DNA of 64,000 nucleotides from Pseudomonas viridiflava (GTDB lineage Bacteria > Pseudomonadota > Gammaproteobacteria > Pseudomonadales > Pseudomonadaceae), in the NCBI GenBank assembly GCA_900596015.1, contig UVIF01000021.1, positions 186,001-250,000 on the forward strand, read 5' to 3'. Below are positions 48,332 through 58,278 of this stretch, one piece after another. Each line of letters opens with the position of its first letter. Position 1 is the first letter of the stretch. The notes beneath the pieces were generated by a model. That model had not been told where the DNA came from and did no database searches. It saw only the letters and a list, made by a program, of their open reading frames with translations. The position numbers were made by a program, and so were the translations under genes.

Positions 48332-48838
48332 ATGAGTATGCACACCCATTACAGAGCAACAAGTGCCCAACGTGGGATGACCTTGATAGTGTGTCTGGTC
48401 TTTCTGCTTTTGCTGACGTTGATCGGCGTGTCATCGATGCAGAACGCAACATTGCAGGAAAAGATGGCAGGCAGCGTGACCCTGCGCAACGGCTCGTTCC
48501 AGATAGCCGAAGCCATGCTGCGCATTGGCGAAAATACCGTAAAGCCGACGGCCTACACCCTGGCCTTCTGTAATACCCCAGCCACCTGCGCCCCGCCGAC
48601 TACCGCCAATACCATTGGCACCAGCAACTATATTGCCGCCAATGGGGTGGTCTGGGTGCAGTCCGGGTCTGGCTATTACGCCATTCAGAAAGTGGGTGCC
48701 ACCAACAACCCGTCGATTCTTTCAAGTGGTTCGCCAATCAACACCACTAAAAAATTCTATGAGCTGTATCGCATTACCGGGGTAGGCATCCAGGGTACTT
48801 CGCGAACGGTGCTGGAGAGTGTCTATGCCAAGCAGTAG
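48332..48838 (+). CDS. pilX: Type IV pilus minor pilin PilX (GspK-like)
   Basis: A 168-residue prepilin: cleavage after Gly15 in AQRGMTLIVCLVFLLLLTLIG. Position +5 is Val instead of Glu, usual for PilX/GspK. An ATG two codons later is possible; GAGG lies before 48332. Overlaps the pilY1 start. Confidence 0.92.
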   Translation: MSMHTHYRATSAQRGMTLIVCLVFLLLLTLIGVSSMQNATLQEKMAGSVTLRNGSFQIAEAMLRIGENTVKPTAYTLAFCNTPATCAPPTTANTIGTSNYIAANGVVWVQSGSGYYAIQKVGATNNPSILSSGSPINTTKKFYELYRITGVGIQGTSRTVLESVYAKQ

Positions 48839-51800
48839 AATGCGCGGCGTGATCAAATACTGTGCCGGGATACTTGCTGGATTGTACGTCAGTGCTCCGC
48901 TGTATGCCTTTGCACCAGCGGACTCTCCGTTGCTCAGCTCGGGGTCGGTTACGCCCAATGTAATGTTGCTGGTGGATGACTCCGGTAGCATGAATAACCT
49001 GATCCGCACAGCCGATTTCAATCAGGCAACCAATCGCACAACGATTTATAACTGCTACTACGCCACGTTCTGCGACCGATTCAGTGTCACTAACATCGAC
49101 ATGGACAGCGAAAATCTGTTTTACAGCAGTTTCAACCGGGGTGGATGCTCATTCGGTTATTCGGGATTCACGCGAGGCACCAATACGGTGTATTGCCTGC
49201 GCCTCCCGGATCCGGTGGGCAACGGCAACACCCGCTATTCTTCACGGTACATCTCTTACCTAATTGACCGGCTGCCGAGCGGCAGCACCAGCCGAGACTA
49301 TGTCGCCGACACTACGGTGCCCGGAGACTACCGGATCAACGTCGCGCGAGACGCCGCTACCGCGCTGGTCAACGCCAATCGCAACCTGCGCATAGGTCTG
49401 GCCACCTTTAACCCGCCGGCTCCCGGCAACCCAGGCCCGGGTGGCAATATCCCCCGCGTGATTGCCGACTTGAGCGCCAACAGTTCTACCACTACAGCCC
49501 AAGCGAACAGCAACTATAACGCATTGATCAATGCCATCGGCGACCTGGGCGCGATCGCCAACACACCGTTGGCGGAAGCCTACTACGAGGTGACGCGTTA
49601 TTTCAGGGGGATGGCGCCTTACTACAACAGTACGCCCAATACCTACACCAGCCCTATCCAGTACCGCTGCCAAAAGAACTACGGGGTAGTGATCACCGAC
49701 GGCCTGCCTACCTATGACCGCACTTTTCCAACCAATGACCCACTCGGCGGATCAAGGCTGCCAAACTGGGACGGTGACAGCAGCAATGATGGCGATAACC
49801 TGACTGGTGACGGTGAGGGTGACACGTTGTACCTGGATGACATCGCCAAGTTTGCCAATGATATTGACATGCGGTCCGGCGGGACAGATACCGCCGGCAA
49901 GAGCTGGGATGCTGCGGATTTTCCCAAGCAGAACATGTCCACTTACACAGTAGGCTTTGCTGCTGACAATCAGATGCTCAAAGATGCGGCTGAAAAGACC
50001 GGTTATGGCCAGGGCAAATACTATCAAGCCACCGATGCCGCCGGCTTGAGCGCTGCCTTGACCGCTGCGCTTAACGACATTGCTTCCAAGGCGGGTTCAG
50101 GCGGGGGCGGTTCGGTGAACTCGGTCAATCTCACAGCGTCTTCGCAGTACTATCAAACATTCTACGACCCGACCGACTGGCGCGGTACGGTACGCGCCTA
50201 CAATCTGGACAGTTCAGGCAATCCCAGCGCCACGGCGGTATGGAGCACGGATGACAAGGTTAAGTCGGCCGGGACTACGATTTTTCAGTCGTGGAACATA
50301 CTCACCAGCCAGCCCATCGCACTTTCATTGCTGAATTTCTCTCCCGCCCAGATCGCCACCTTGGCCGTCGGTGCATCGAGCCTCAACACTCTCATCAATC
50401 CAGTTACCGCCAATGATCTGATCGAGTGGACGAAAGGCACAAACAAGGCCGGGCTGAAGACACGTTCGGTATTGCTGGGCGACATCATCAACTCACCCTT
50501 GGTGTATGCCTCGCCCACTGCCATTACCACTACCGATACTACCGGCGATTTCAGCTATACCACGTACCTTGGGACCAAGGCTGCGAGCATGAACCCCGCG
50601 TTGGTCGTCAACAGCAATGACGGGATGACCAACGTTTTGAATACCGATGGCACAAGGCGTTATGCCTATCTGCCATCTACCACGTTGGCCAATTTGAACG
50701 CAGTAGCCAACCCCAACTATATCAATGGCGTTGGCCATAAGTTCTTGAATGACGGTCAGTTGACTGTCGCAGACGCTCAAGTCAACAACGGCTGGAAAAC
50801 CCTGGCACTGGGAGGGGTAGGCGCCGGCGGTCGAGCCTACTACGCGTTGCAGTTGTTTGAAGCCGGTGGCAGCAACACCACTCGTGCACTGTGGGAAATC
50901 AACAATAACACCACCGGCTACAGCAGCATGGGCTATGCCTATGGCAAGCCGGAAGTGGCCCGATTGAAAGACGGTACCTGGGCAGCCTTCATCTCGAACG
51001 GCTACGGCAGTACGACGGGGCGCGCGTCGCTGTTTGTGGTCAATCTGGCTACCGGGGCGTTGATCAAGGAGATCCAGACCCCGATCGTGACAACAGGCGA
51101 AACCGACAACGGTCTGTCCTCGGTAGCGCTGGACATCAACAGCCAGGGCGTTATTCAGTACGCCTATGGTGGCGATCTGAAAGGGCGCATGTGGAAGTTT
51201 GATTTCACCAGTACCACGAACGGCGTGGTCGGGTTCGCCAATACGCCACTGTTCACGGCTTCGGGTGGCGCGACCCAAGCCATCACCGCACAACCCACCA
51301 TAGGCAATTACACTCAGGGCCGGCAGATCATCTTCTTTGGTACCGGCAAGCTCAACGAGGTAGCGGACAAAACTACAACTACGACCCAGTCTTTCTACGC
51401 CATCGTCGACGCCAATGGCTCGACCGCGAACTACACCGAGTCGTTGCTGCAACGCCAGACCATTACCAATATCACCGGCACCAAGGTCTACACCAGCCAG
51501 AATGATGTGGACTACAACACCCGCAAGGGTTGGTACATGCCGCTGACCTACGGCACCACATCGACAGGGGAGCGGGTGCTTTATCCCCCGTTGTTGATCG
51601 ACGGTAACGTCTTTTTCACTACCGCCATTCTTGACGTCTCAGACCCATGTTCGAGCGCTGGGTCGAGTAAGCTGATGGAAGTGAACGCCGAAAATGGCAA
51701 GATGATCACGAACTTCAATATCCTCAACGGTACGGAGGCGACTGCGGGAATGATCGTATCAGGAGGTTTGATCAACACTGCATCAATGATCTCTTATGTT

Positions 51801-51935
51801 GATTCCAATGGGAACGACATGGTCGCCATCCAACTACCTAGCACGGGGGACTCTACGACAGGCAGTGGCGGCGGATCTCCTAAACAACAGGTGGTTTCCC
51901 CGAATCGCCGTATCATGTGGCAACAACGACAATGA
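48825..51935 (+). CDS. pilY1: Type IV pilus tip adhesin/assembly factor PilY1
   Basis: A 1036-residue exported protein: hydrophobic signal (about 10-30), von Willebrand A domain with MIDAS D51-S53-S55 in VDDSGSM, an acidic loop rich in DGD ([19 protein letters not shown]), and a C-terminal beta-propeller ([22 protein letters not shown]). The propeller calcium loop DxNxDxxxD reads DINSQGVIQ (770-778), with Gln at the third and fourth ligand sites. The ATG at 48825 (GGAG 8 nt before) overlaps pilX; a GTG at 48819 is possible. PilY1 controls pilus extension and surface sensing. Confidence 0.92.
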   Translation: MPSSRMRGVIKYCAGILAGLYVSAPLYAFAPADSPLLSSGSVTPNVMLLVDDSGSMNNLIRTADFNQATNRTTIYNCYYATFCDRFSVTNIDMDSENLFYSSFNRGGCSFGYSGFTRGTNTVYCLRLPDPVGNGNTRYSSRYISYLIDRLPSGSTSRDYVADTTVPGDYRINVARDAATALVNANRNLRIGLATFNPPAPGNPGPGGNIPRVIADLSANSSTTTAQANSNYNALINAIGDLGAIANTPLAEAYYEVTRYFRGMAPYYNSTPNTYTSPIQYRCQKNYGVVITDGLPTYDRTFPTNDPLGGSRLPNWDGDSSNDGDNLTGDGEGDTLYLDDIAKFANDIDMRSGGTDTAGKSWDAADFPKQNMSTYTVGFAADNQMLKDAAEKTGYGQGKYYQATDAAGLSAALTAALNDIASKAGSGGGGSVNSVNLTASSQYYQTFYDPTDWRGTVRAYNLDSSGNPSATAVWSTDDKVKSAGTTIFQSWNILTSQPIALSLLNFSPAQIATLAVGASSLNTLINPVTANDLIEWTKGTNKAGLKTRSVLLGDIINSPLVYASPTAITTTDTTGDFSYTTYLGTKAASMNPALVVNSNDGMTNVLNTDGTRRYAYLPSTTLANLNAVANPNYINGVGHKFLNDGQLTVADAQVNNGWKTLALGGVGAGGRAYYALQLFEAGGSNTTRALWEINNNTTGYSSMGYAYGKPEVARLKDGTWAAFISNGYGSTTGRASLFVVNLATGALIKEIQTPIVTTGETDNGLSSVALDINSQGVIQYAYGGDLKGRMWKFDFTSTTNGVVGFANTPLFTASGGATQAITAQPTIGNYTQGRQIIFFGTGKLNEVADKTTTTTQSFYAIVDANGSTANYTESLLQRQTITNITGTKVYTSQNDVDYNTRKGWYMPLTYGTTSTGERVLYPPLLIDGNVFFTTAILDVSDPCSSAGSSKLMEVNAENGKMITNFNILNGTEATAGMIVSGGLINTASMISYVDSNGNDMVAIQLPSTGDSTTGSGGGSPKQQVVSPNRRIMWQQRQ

Positions 51936-52339
51936 GTGTCCGTATGCGCAGGCAACAAGGCTTCACCCTTATTGAGTTGATGATCGTGGTCGCCATCGTC
52001 GGTATCCTGGCGGCCATTGCCTATCCCAGCTACACCGAGTACGTGAAGCGCACGCATCGGGTGGAGATCGGCCAGGTGCTGGCCGAAGGTGCGCAGAATT
52101 TCGAGAGGGGGTTCACACGGACCGGCAGCTACGCCAACGTGCCCGACGTGGCGGGCAACGCTTGGTACAACATCGTGACGGCAAAGGACGCCACCACGTT
52201 CAGCCTGACGGCCGCGCCGAAGCCCGGCAGCATGATGGTCGGTGACAAGTGCGGCAGTTTCGTCATCAATCAAACCGGCGCGCGGACCAACACTGGCATG
52301 GCCGCCGGCAACACCTCTGCCACCTGCTGGGGCCGTTGA
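51932..52339 (+). CDS. pilE: Type IV pilus minor pilin PilE
   Basis: A 135-residue prepilin: cleavage after Gly10 in [32 protein letters not shown], Glu15, then a short head with the CGSF...CWG disulfide loop. ATGA overlap with pilY1. This is the minor pilin PilE, not the major pilin (pilA is elsewhere). Confidence 0.94.
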   Translation: MSVRMRRQQGFTLIELMIVVAIVGILAAIAYPSYTEYVKRTHRVEIGQVLAEGAQNFERGFTRTGSYANVPDVAGNAWYNIVTAKDATTFSLTAAPKPGSMMVGDKCGSFVINQTGARTNTGMAAGNTSATCWGR

Positions 52340-52359
52340 GCCTTCTTTGGAATCGTTTC

Positions 52360-53460
52360 ATGTCTGACCATGTGTTGGTTGTCGGCGGCGGCGTGATGGG
52401 CCTGCTGACGGTCTACAACCTTGCTGCCCATGTGGGTCGCATTACCCTGATCGACCGCAGCGCGGTCGGCCAGGAGTCTTCCTGGGCCGGCGGCGGCATC
52501 GTTTCGCCGCTGTATCCCTGGCGCTACAGCCCGGCGGTTACGGCGTTGGCGCATTGGTCGCAGGATTTCTATCCGCGCCTGGGGCAGCGCCTGGCCGTCG
52601 ATACGGGCATCGACCCGCAGGTGTACACCACCGGTTTGTACTGGCTGGACCTGGACGATGAAGCCGAGGCGCTTTCCTGGGCACGGGCCAATCGTCGGCC
52701 GCTGGCGGCAGTAAATATTTCAGCCACCTACGAGGCGGTGCCGGTGCTGGGGCCCGGGTTCGGGCGCGCGATCCATATGGCCGATGTCGCCAATGTGCGC
52801 AACCCGCGCTTGGTCAAGGCTTTGAAAGCGGCCTTGTCGGTGATGCCCAACGTGACGGTGCGAGAGCAGTGTGAAGTGCAGGGTTTCGTGTTGGATGGCC
52901 CGCGTGTGATCGGTGTGCACTCGGCGCAAGGCGAACTGCTGGCCGATGAAGTGGTGTTGACCGCCGGCGCTTGGAGCGGTGAGTTGTTGCAGACCCTGGG
53001 CATCGGTTTGCCGGTGGAGCCGGTCAAGGGCCAGATGATTCTGTACAAATGCGCTGACGACTTTCTGCCGAGCATGGTGCTGGCCAAGGGTCGCTATGCG
53101 ATTCCCCGCCGCGATGGGCACATCTTGATTGGCAGCACGCTGGAGCATGCGGGCTTCGACAAGACGCCAACGGCAGAGGCGCTGAACAGCTTGCAGGCCT
53201 CGGCGGTCGATCTGCTGCCGGCCCTGGCCGAGGCCACGCCGATGCAACAGTGGGCCGGGTTGCGTCCGGGGTCCCCGGAGGGGGTACCGTTCATTGGTCC
53301 GCTGCCGCGGCATCCGGGTTTGTGGCTGAACTGCGGGCATTACCGCAACGGGCTGGTGCTGGCGCCAGCGTCGTGCCGCCTGCTGGCCGACCTGCTGCTG
53401 GCTCGCGAACCCGTGATCGATCCAGCCCCCTACGCCCCGCAAAACCGAATCCCCCTGTAG
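52360..53460 (+). CDS. thiO: Glycine oxidase ThiO
   Basis: A 366-residue FAD enzyme oxidising glycine to the iminoglycine used for the thiazole of thiamine. FAD motif GGGVMG (near 9-14), ESSWAGGGIVSPLYPWRY (typical ThiO), and a C-terminal GLRPGSPEGVPFIGP. Downstream of pilE by 20 nt, as in P. aeruginosa. Its TAG stop lies inside a REP element. Other thi genes are not in the window. Confidence 0.94.
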   Translation: MSDHVLVVGGGVMGLLTVYNLAAHVGRITLIDRSAVGQESSWAGGGIVSPLYPWRYSPAVTALAHWSQDFYPRLGQRLAVDTGIDPQVYTTGLYWLDLDDEAEALSWARANRRPLAAVNISATYEAVPVLGPGFGRAIHMADVANVRNPRLVKALKAALSVMPNVTVREQCEVQGFVLDGPRVIGVHSAQGELLADEVVLTAGAWSGELLQTLGIGLPVEPVKGQMILYKCADDFLPSMVLAKGRYAIPRRDGHILIGSTLEHAGFDKTPTAEALNSLQASAVDLLPALAEATPMQQWAGLRPGSPEGVPFIGPLPRHPGLWLNCGHYRNGLVLAPASCRLLADLLLAREPVIDPAPYAPQNRIPL

Positions 53461-53682
53461 CAGCGGCGCAAGCCGCGTCCGGCCCGGCCGCGGTCATTCA
53501 AGCACACCGCATACACCGCCGACGCGGCTTGCGCCGCTGCTACGGGGATCACGTCGTCCTGTAGCAGCGGCGCAAGCCGCGTCCGGCCGCACCGCGTTCA
53601 TTCAGGCACACCGCGTGCAACGTGAACGTGTTCAATCACGCACACCACGCAAACCCTGTAGCAGCGGCGCAAGCCGCGTCAG
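53454..53682. repeat. REP family C cluster of about four elements, first overlapping the thiO stop
   Basis: CCTGTAGCAGCGGCGCAAGC copies in direct and inverted orientations at about 53454, 53518, 53558 and 53655. The first supplies the thiO TAG stop. No gene is seen in the 244-bp gap. Confidence 0.9.
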
Positions 53683-53704
53683 GGTTTGACGCGGTGGCAG
53701 AGAA

Positions 53705-55057
53705 TCAATCCAGGCCCAGCTTTTTCAGGCGGTAACGCATTGAGCGGAACGACATGTTCAGCCGCTGCGCCGCTGCCGTGCGATTCCACCGGGTTTCTTC
53801 CAGTGCTTGCAGGATGAGCTTGCGCTCCACGCTTTCCAGGTAGTCTTCCAGGTTGTCGACCTGGGCCAGGCTAGGCTCGCCGGCCTCGGCATTGACTGCC
53901 GTTTCGCTCAGGCGCAGGTCGCTTGCCTCGATGCGATCGTCTTCGCACAAGGTGTAGGCCCGCTCGAGCATGTTCTCCAGCTCCCGCACATTGCCGGGAA
54001 AGCGGTAGCCCTTGAGGGTTTCCAGGGCGGCGGGCGTCAACTGTGCGGGAGGCAGGCCGCTGCCTTGGGCCAGGCGCGCCAGCACGCTGGCGGCCAGCAG
54101 CGGAATGTCTTCACGGCGCTCGCGCAGGCAAGGCACGCGAAGCTCGATCACGTTGAGTCGGTAGTAAAGGTCCTGGCGAAAGCGCTGCGCCGCCACTTCG
54201 GCTGCGAGGTCCTTGTGGGTCGCGCTGAGAATACGCACATCGACCACGTTTTCGGTCTGCCCGCCCACGGCGCGCACGGCCTTTTCCTGGATGGCGCGCA
54301 GCAGCTTCACCTGCATGGTCAGCGGCAGGTCGGCCACTTCGTCGAGGAACAGCGTGCCGCCGTTGGCCGCCTGGAACAGCCCCGGCTTGTCTTCGGTGGC
54401 ACCGGTGAAGCTGCCCTTGCGATGGCCGAAGAATTCGCTCTCCATCAGCTCGGCGGGGATGGCTCCACAGTTGACCGGAATGAATGGCCGATCCGCGCGC
54501 GGGCCCTGCTCGTGAATCAATCGGGCGACCAGCTCCTTGCCGCTGCCCGACTCACCGCTGATGTAGACCGGCGCCTGGCTGCGTGCCAGGCGGCCGATCT
54601 GCTTGCGCAGCGCCAGCATGGGTGGCGAATCGCCGAGCAGGCGCTGGTCGATGCTCGGTTCCTTGCCAACAGGGGCGGGCGCCGGCATGCGCAGCGCGGT
54701 GCCAACCAGCTCGCGCAGGCGCGGCAGATCGACCGGTTTGGTAAGAAAATCGAAGGCGCCGGCCTTGAGCGCATTGATGGCGGTGTCCAGGCTGCCGAAC
54801 GCAGTGATCATCGCCACGGGCACGTGCGGATAGCGTTGCTGGATGAACTGCACCAGCTCAAGACCGGTGCCGTCGGGCAGGCGCATGTCGGTCAGGCACA
54901 AGTCGAACGATTCGCGGCCCAGCCATTCGCGGGCCTCGTTGACGTCGCGCGCGCTGCGGGTTTCCAGTTTCATGCGGCCGAGGGTGATCTCCAACAGTTC
55001 GCGGATGTCCGGCTCGTCGTCCACGATCAGAATTTTTTGCCTGGCGCTCATAGTCAT
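53705..55057 (-). CDS. pilR: Type IV pilus response regulator PilR (NtrC family)
   Basis: A 450-residue sigma-54 enhancer-binding regulator of pilA. Receiver domain with phospho-Asp D57 in CLTDMRLPDG, AAA+ domain with Walker A GESGSGKE, GSFTGA loop (rather than the commoner GAFTGA) and Fis-type helix-turn-helix at the C-terminus (RTAAAQRLNMSFRSMRYRLKKLG). ATGA overlap with pilS upstream shows coupling. Confidence 0.95.
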   Translation of the reverse strand: MTMSARQKILIVDDEPDIRELLEITLGRMKLETRSARDVNEAREWLGRESFDLCLTDMRLPDGTGLELVQFIQQRYPHVPVAMITAFGSLDTAINALKAGAFDFLTKPVDLPRLRELVGTALRMPAPAPVGKEPSIDQRLLGDSPPMLALRKQIGRLARSQAPVYISGESGSGKELVARLIHEQGPRADRPFIPVNCGAIPAELMESEFFGHRKGSFTGATEDKPGLFQAANGGTLFLDEVADLPLTMQVKLLRAIQEKAVRAVGGQTENVVDVRILSATHKDLAAEVAAQRFRQDLYYRLNVIELRVPCLRERREDIPLLAASVLARLAQGSGLPPAQLTPAALETLKGYRFPGNVRELENMLERAYTLCEDDRIEASDLRLSETAVNAEAGEPSLAQVDNLEDYLESVERKLILQALEETRWNRTAAAQRLNMSFRSMRYRLKKLGLD

Positions 55058-56649
55058 CCCTGTTTGCGCGGGTGGGCGAAGGTGATGCGCATGCAGCTGC
55101 CCCCTTTTTCACGTGCTCTGTAGTCTAGGTGGGCCTGATTGCTTTCGCACAGCTCGCGGGAAATATACAGGCCCAGCCCGGTGCCGTTGCTTTCGGTGGT
55201 GAAGAAAGGCTCGAACATGTGCTGCAACTGATCGGCGGCAAAGCCCGGACCATCGTCCAGCACCTCGAGGATCGGCAGGCCGTCGGTCGGCTCCACGAAA
55301 AGATTCAACCAGACCTGCGCGCGACCCTGTTGCTGGGCGCTGTAGCGCAGACCGTTTTCCACCAGATTGTTCAGCACCTGAGTCAGTTGGTTGGCATCCA
55401 TGCGGGTTTCCAGGGTGCCGTCGCTGACGTACATGTGCAGTTGCTGGCCCGGGCGCGCGGTGGTGCGAAAGTCACTGACGAAGTTTTCCAGCCACGCCTT
55501 GAGGTCCAGCGGGTGCGGTGCGCTGGGGCGCCGGCGCGACAGCTGCAGCACGTTCTCGATGATCAGGTTCATGCGCTTGCATTGATCCTGAATGATCTGC
55601 GTCAGACGCCGGTCGGCAGCGGGCAGGTCTTCGGACTCCTGCAGCAGTTGTCCGGCATGACTGATGGCGCCCAACGGGTTGCGGATTTCATGGGCGATGC
55701 TGGCCGTAAGGCGGCCGAGCGCGGCCAGCTTGAGTTGCTGGGCCTGCTGCGCGATCTGCGACAGGTCCTCGAGAAACACCAGGGTCTGCTGCTGTTCACC
55801 ACCGCGACGCAGGGCAATGAAGCTGGCCTGGATGGAAGGTCCGGTAGGGGAGAACTTGAGGCTTTTCACGCGCAGGGCGGGGTTGGTCTGCCACTGCAGC
55901 AACCGTTCGATCAGGTCGGGTGAGTGGTTGGCGATCAGCTCGCCATTGAGTGTCATGCGGCCGAAAAGGCCCAAGGCGCCCTGGTTGGCCAGTTGCACCC
56001 GTAGCTCGGTGTCCAGCACCAGGATGCCGGTGCGCATGCGCTGCAGAATCAGCGCGTTCAGGGCTTCAAGGCTGGTCACGTCACTGGCGCGCTGCTCGGC
56101 CAGGTTTTCGCTGGTGCGCAGCAGTCGACTGAGCCCTTGAACCACGAACCACACGGCGAAGCAGAGGACACCCAGGGTGCTGGCCTGCAGGTAGTCGTTG
56201 GCGGCGGTGGGCCGCGAGATGCTCAGGTAGAAGGTCAGGTAGATGATGCCGATGGTGGCCAGCGCGGCGATCAACAGGCCGAGGCGGCCGCGCAGCAGCA
56301 GATTGCCCATGGCCACCGAGGCGATCATCAGGTTGCCGATGCCACTGGGGGTGCCGCCGCCGGCGTAGAACAGGCCCGCGAGCATGATCACATCGGCGGT
56401 GGCCAGGCTGAACACCGGCAAGACCCGGCGCGGGTTGCCCATCAGCACTACGACGAGGATGTTCAGGATCAGGTACAGCCAGCTGCCGGCGCGAAACAGT
56501 TCGCCATCGGCCACTTCCAGCAGGCGGTTGTCCATGTTGCTGGAAATCAGCAGGACCAGCGACAGGCCGATGGTCAAGCGGTAGAGGTGGTACAGGCGCA
56601 GCATCCGCTGCGCCTGGGCGCCGCCGAGAAACTGCGCTTCAGCGGGCAC
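55054..56649 (-). CDS. pilS: Type IV pilus sensor histidine kinase PilS
   Basis: A 531-residue inner-membrane kinase: about six helices in the first 190 residues, a PAS-like domain, HisKA with H320 in ASIAHEIRNPLGAI and an HATPase with NLVENGLRYS and GTGLGLYI. PilS senses pilin level in the membrane and tunes PilR. The GTG start at 56649 overlaps the small PP0621-type gene. Confidence 0.95.
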   Translation of the reverse strand: MPAEAQFLGGAQAQRMLRLYHLYRLTIGLSLVLLISSNMDNRLLEVADGELFRAGSWLYLILNILVVVLMGNPRRVLPVFSLATADVIMLAGLFYAGGGTPSGIGNLMIASVAMGNLLLRGRLGLLIAALATIGIIYLTFYLSISRPTAANDYLQASTLGVLCFAVWFVVQGLSRLLRTSENLAEQRASDVTSLEALNALILQRMRTGILVLDTELRVQLANQGALGLFGRMTLNGELIANHSPDLIERLLQWQTNPALRVKSLKFSPTGPSIQASFIALRRGGEQQQTLVFLEDLSQIAQQAQQLKLAALGRLTASIAHEIRNPLGAISHAGQLLQESEDLPAADRRLTQIIQDQCKRMNLIIENVLQLSRRRPSAPHPLDLKAWLENFVSDFRTTARPGQQLHMYVSDGTLETRMDANQLTQVLNNLVENGLRYSAQQQGRAQVWLNLFVEPTDGLPILEVLDDGPGFAADQLQHMFEPFFTTESNGTGLGLYISRELCESNQAHLDYRAREKGGSCMRITFAHPRKQG

Positions 56650-56872
56650 CGTTGCCGGGCCCTTGCTCCAGGTGCGGCTTGCTGCAATACCAGTGGCTGT
56701 CGCGGCGCAGTGCGCTGTCTTCCGGCAGATGCACGCCGCACTGGGCGCATCGCACCATGCTCAGCGATGCCGGCTTGTCATCCTGGCGAGGCGCGCGCGC
56801 CGGGTTCTTGAATTTGCGCCACAGCCAAATGGCGGCGAACACGACGGCGATCCAGAAAATCAGGCGAATCAT
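56639..56872 (-). CDS. PP0621-type small membrane protein with zinc-ribbon tail
   Basis: A 77-residue protein with an N-terminal membrane helix (MIRLIFWIAVVFAAIWLW), a basic stretch (FKNPARAPRQDD) and a metal-binding-like CAQCGVHLPE..YCSKPH. Family function unknown. It overlaps pilS by 11 nt on the same strand, so it likely leads the pilSR transcript. Confidence 0.83.
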   Translation of the reverse strand: MIRLIFWIAVVFAAIWLWRKFKNPARAPRQDDKPASLSMVRCAQCGVHLPEDSALRRDSHWYCSKPHLEQGPGNGAR

Positions 56873-56957
56873 GGGATGGTCAGCTTTGCCAGGGGAGATG
56901 GCGCAGTGTAGGAGCGCGCCCGATGCGGAGCAAGCGGCGGTGAGCGCTGTTACGCCC

Positions 56958-57045
56958 GTAGGAGCGGTCATCGGCCGCGAAAAGGGCGCTGGGGTGCATC
57001 AGGTATGCCGCGGTGCGCCGTTCGCGGCCACGGACCGCTCCTACA
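56958..57045. repeat. REP family B inverted pair
   Basis: GTAGGAGCGGTCATCGGCCG at 56958 and inverted TTCGCGGCCACGGACCGCTC ending at 57045, upstream of the small membrane gene and downstream of bamD. Confidence 0.88.
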
Positions 57046-57062
57046 AGGTTTGCGTGCAGCAA

Positions 57063-57090
57063 AAAAAAGGGGCCATCAGGCCCCTTTTTT
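57063..57090 (-). terminator. Terminator of bamD
   Basis: AAAAAAGGGGCC / GGCCCCTTTTTT stem with ATCA loop, 16 bp after the bamD stop. Works for the minus-strand gene. Confidence 0.95.
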
Positions 57091-57105
57091 CCAATGCAAC
57101 CAGCT

Positions 57106-58128
57106 TCAGTCGAACAGACCGAAGGTGGCGTAGCTGAACCACGAACGGCTCTTGCCTTCTTCGGCGTTTGGCTGCTGCTGGTCGGCGGTGCCGCCGTCTT
57201 CAGGCGGCAGCAGTTCTTTCGGAATGGCGTCGCGCGCTTCCTGATACTGACGCTGCACATCCTGGTTGGCGCGGGTTTCGCCCGGCGGCAGCGGGTCGGT
57301 GTTGTTGCCGATCCAGCCCAAGGTGGCCTTTGAAATCCACGAGCGGTTGTCCGCTTCGTCCTGCTGGGGCACGAACTTGCCGTCTTCCAGGCTCGGGTGA
57401 TCCGGGTAGTTGGTTTTCAAGGTGTCCAGGCTGGTCGCGGCCAGGTCGTCCAGGTGCAGACGCATGTACGCTTCGGTCATCACCGCCAGGCCGTCGCCGA
57501 CGGACGGCGTTTCCTGGAAGTTCTCCACCACGTAACGGCCACGGTTGGCAGCAGCGACGTAGGCCTGACGGGTCAGGTAGTAGTCGGCCACGTGGATCTC
57601 GTAGGACGCCAGCAGGTTGCGCAGGTAGATCATGCGCTGCTTGGCATCGGGCGCGTAGCGGCTGTTGGGGAAGCGGCTGGTGAGCTGGGCGAACTCGTTG
57701 TAGGAGTCGCGGGCAGCACCCGGGTCACGCTTGGTCATGTCCAGCGGCAGGAAGCGCGCCACCAGGCCACGGTCCTGGTCGAATGAGGTCAGGCCCTTGA
57801 GGTAATAGGCATAGTCGACGTTCGGGTGCTGCGGGTGCAGGCGAATGAAACGCTCGGCAGCCGACTTCGCCGCTTCCGGCTCGGAGTTCTTGTAGTTGGC
57901 GTAGATCAGCTCGAGCTGCGCCTGGTCGGCATAGCGGCCGAACGGATAACGCGACTCCAGCGCCTTGAGCTTGGCCGTGGCACTGGTGTAGCTATTGTTG
58001 TCCAGGTCGGCCTGCGCCTGCTGGTACAGCTCGACTTCGCTGAGGTTTTCATCGACCACTTCCTTGGTCGAAGAACAGGCCGCGGTGAATCCGAGGATGG
58101 CGATCAGCAGCAGGTGTTTCACTTGCAT
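57106..58128 (-). CDS. bamD: Outer membrane assembly lipoprotein BamD
   Basis: A 340-residue lipoprotein of the BAM complex that helps insert outer-membrane barrels. Lipobox LGFTAAC with C18, then five TPR-like repeats ([29 protein letters not shown]). The C-terminal tail (about residues 250-340) with repeated Trp is longer than in E. coli (245 aa). Start [10 protein letters not shown] is preferred over a longer frame. Divergent from rluD. Confidence 0.97.
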   Translation of the reverse strand: MQVKHLLLIAILGFTAACSSTKEVVDENLSEVELYQQAQADLDNNSYTSATAKLKALESRYPFGRYADQAQLELIYANYKNSEPEAAKSAAERFIRLHPQHPNVDYAYYLKGLTSFDQDRGLVARFLPLDMTKRDPGAARDSYNEFAQLTSRFPNSRYAPDAKQRMIYLRNLLASYEIHVADYYLTRQAYVAAANRGRYVVENFQETPSVGDGLAVMTEAYMRLHLDDLAATSLDTLKTNYPDHPSLEDGKFVPQQDEADNRSWISKATLGWIGNNTDPLPPGETRANQDVQRQYQEARDAIPKELLPPEDGGTADQQQPNAEEGKSRSWFSYATFGLFD

Positions 58129-58278
58129 GGCGGCTAGCGTCCCTATAAACGGCCGCTGTCTCGGGCGTGGCCGTCCTGTTATGATGAGCACCCCGTGGAA
58201 CCACCGGGGCAAAAGACGCCGTATTTAACCACAAGCGTGCAGCCGAAACCAAAGGCTGTGCCGCCGCCTAGTCCGAGC

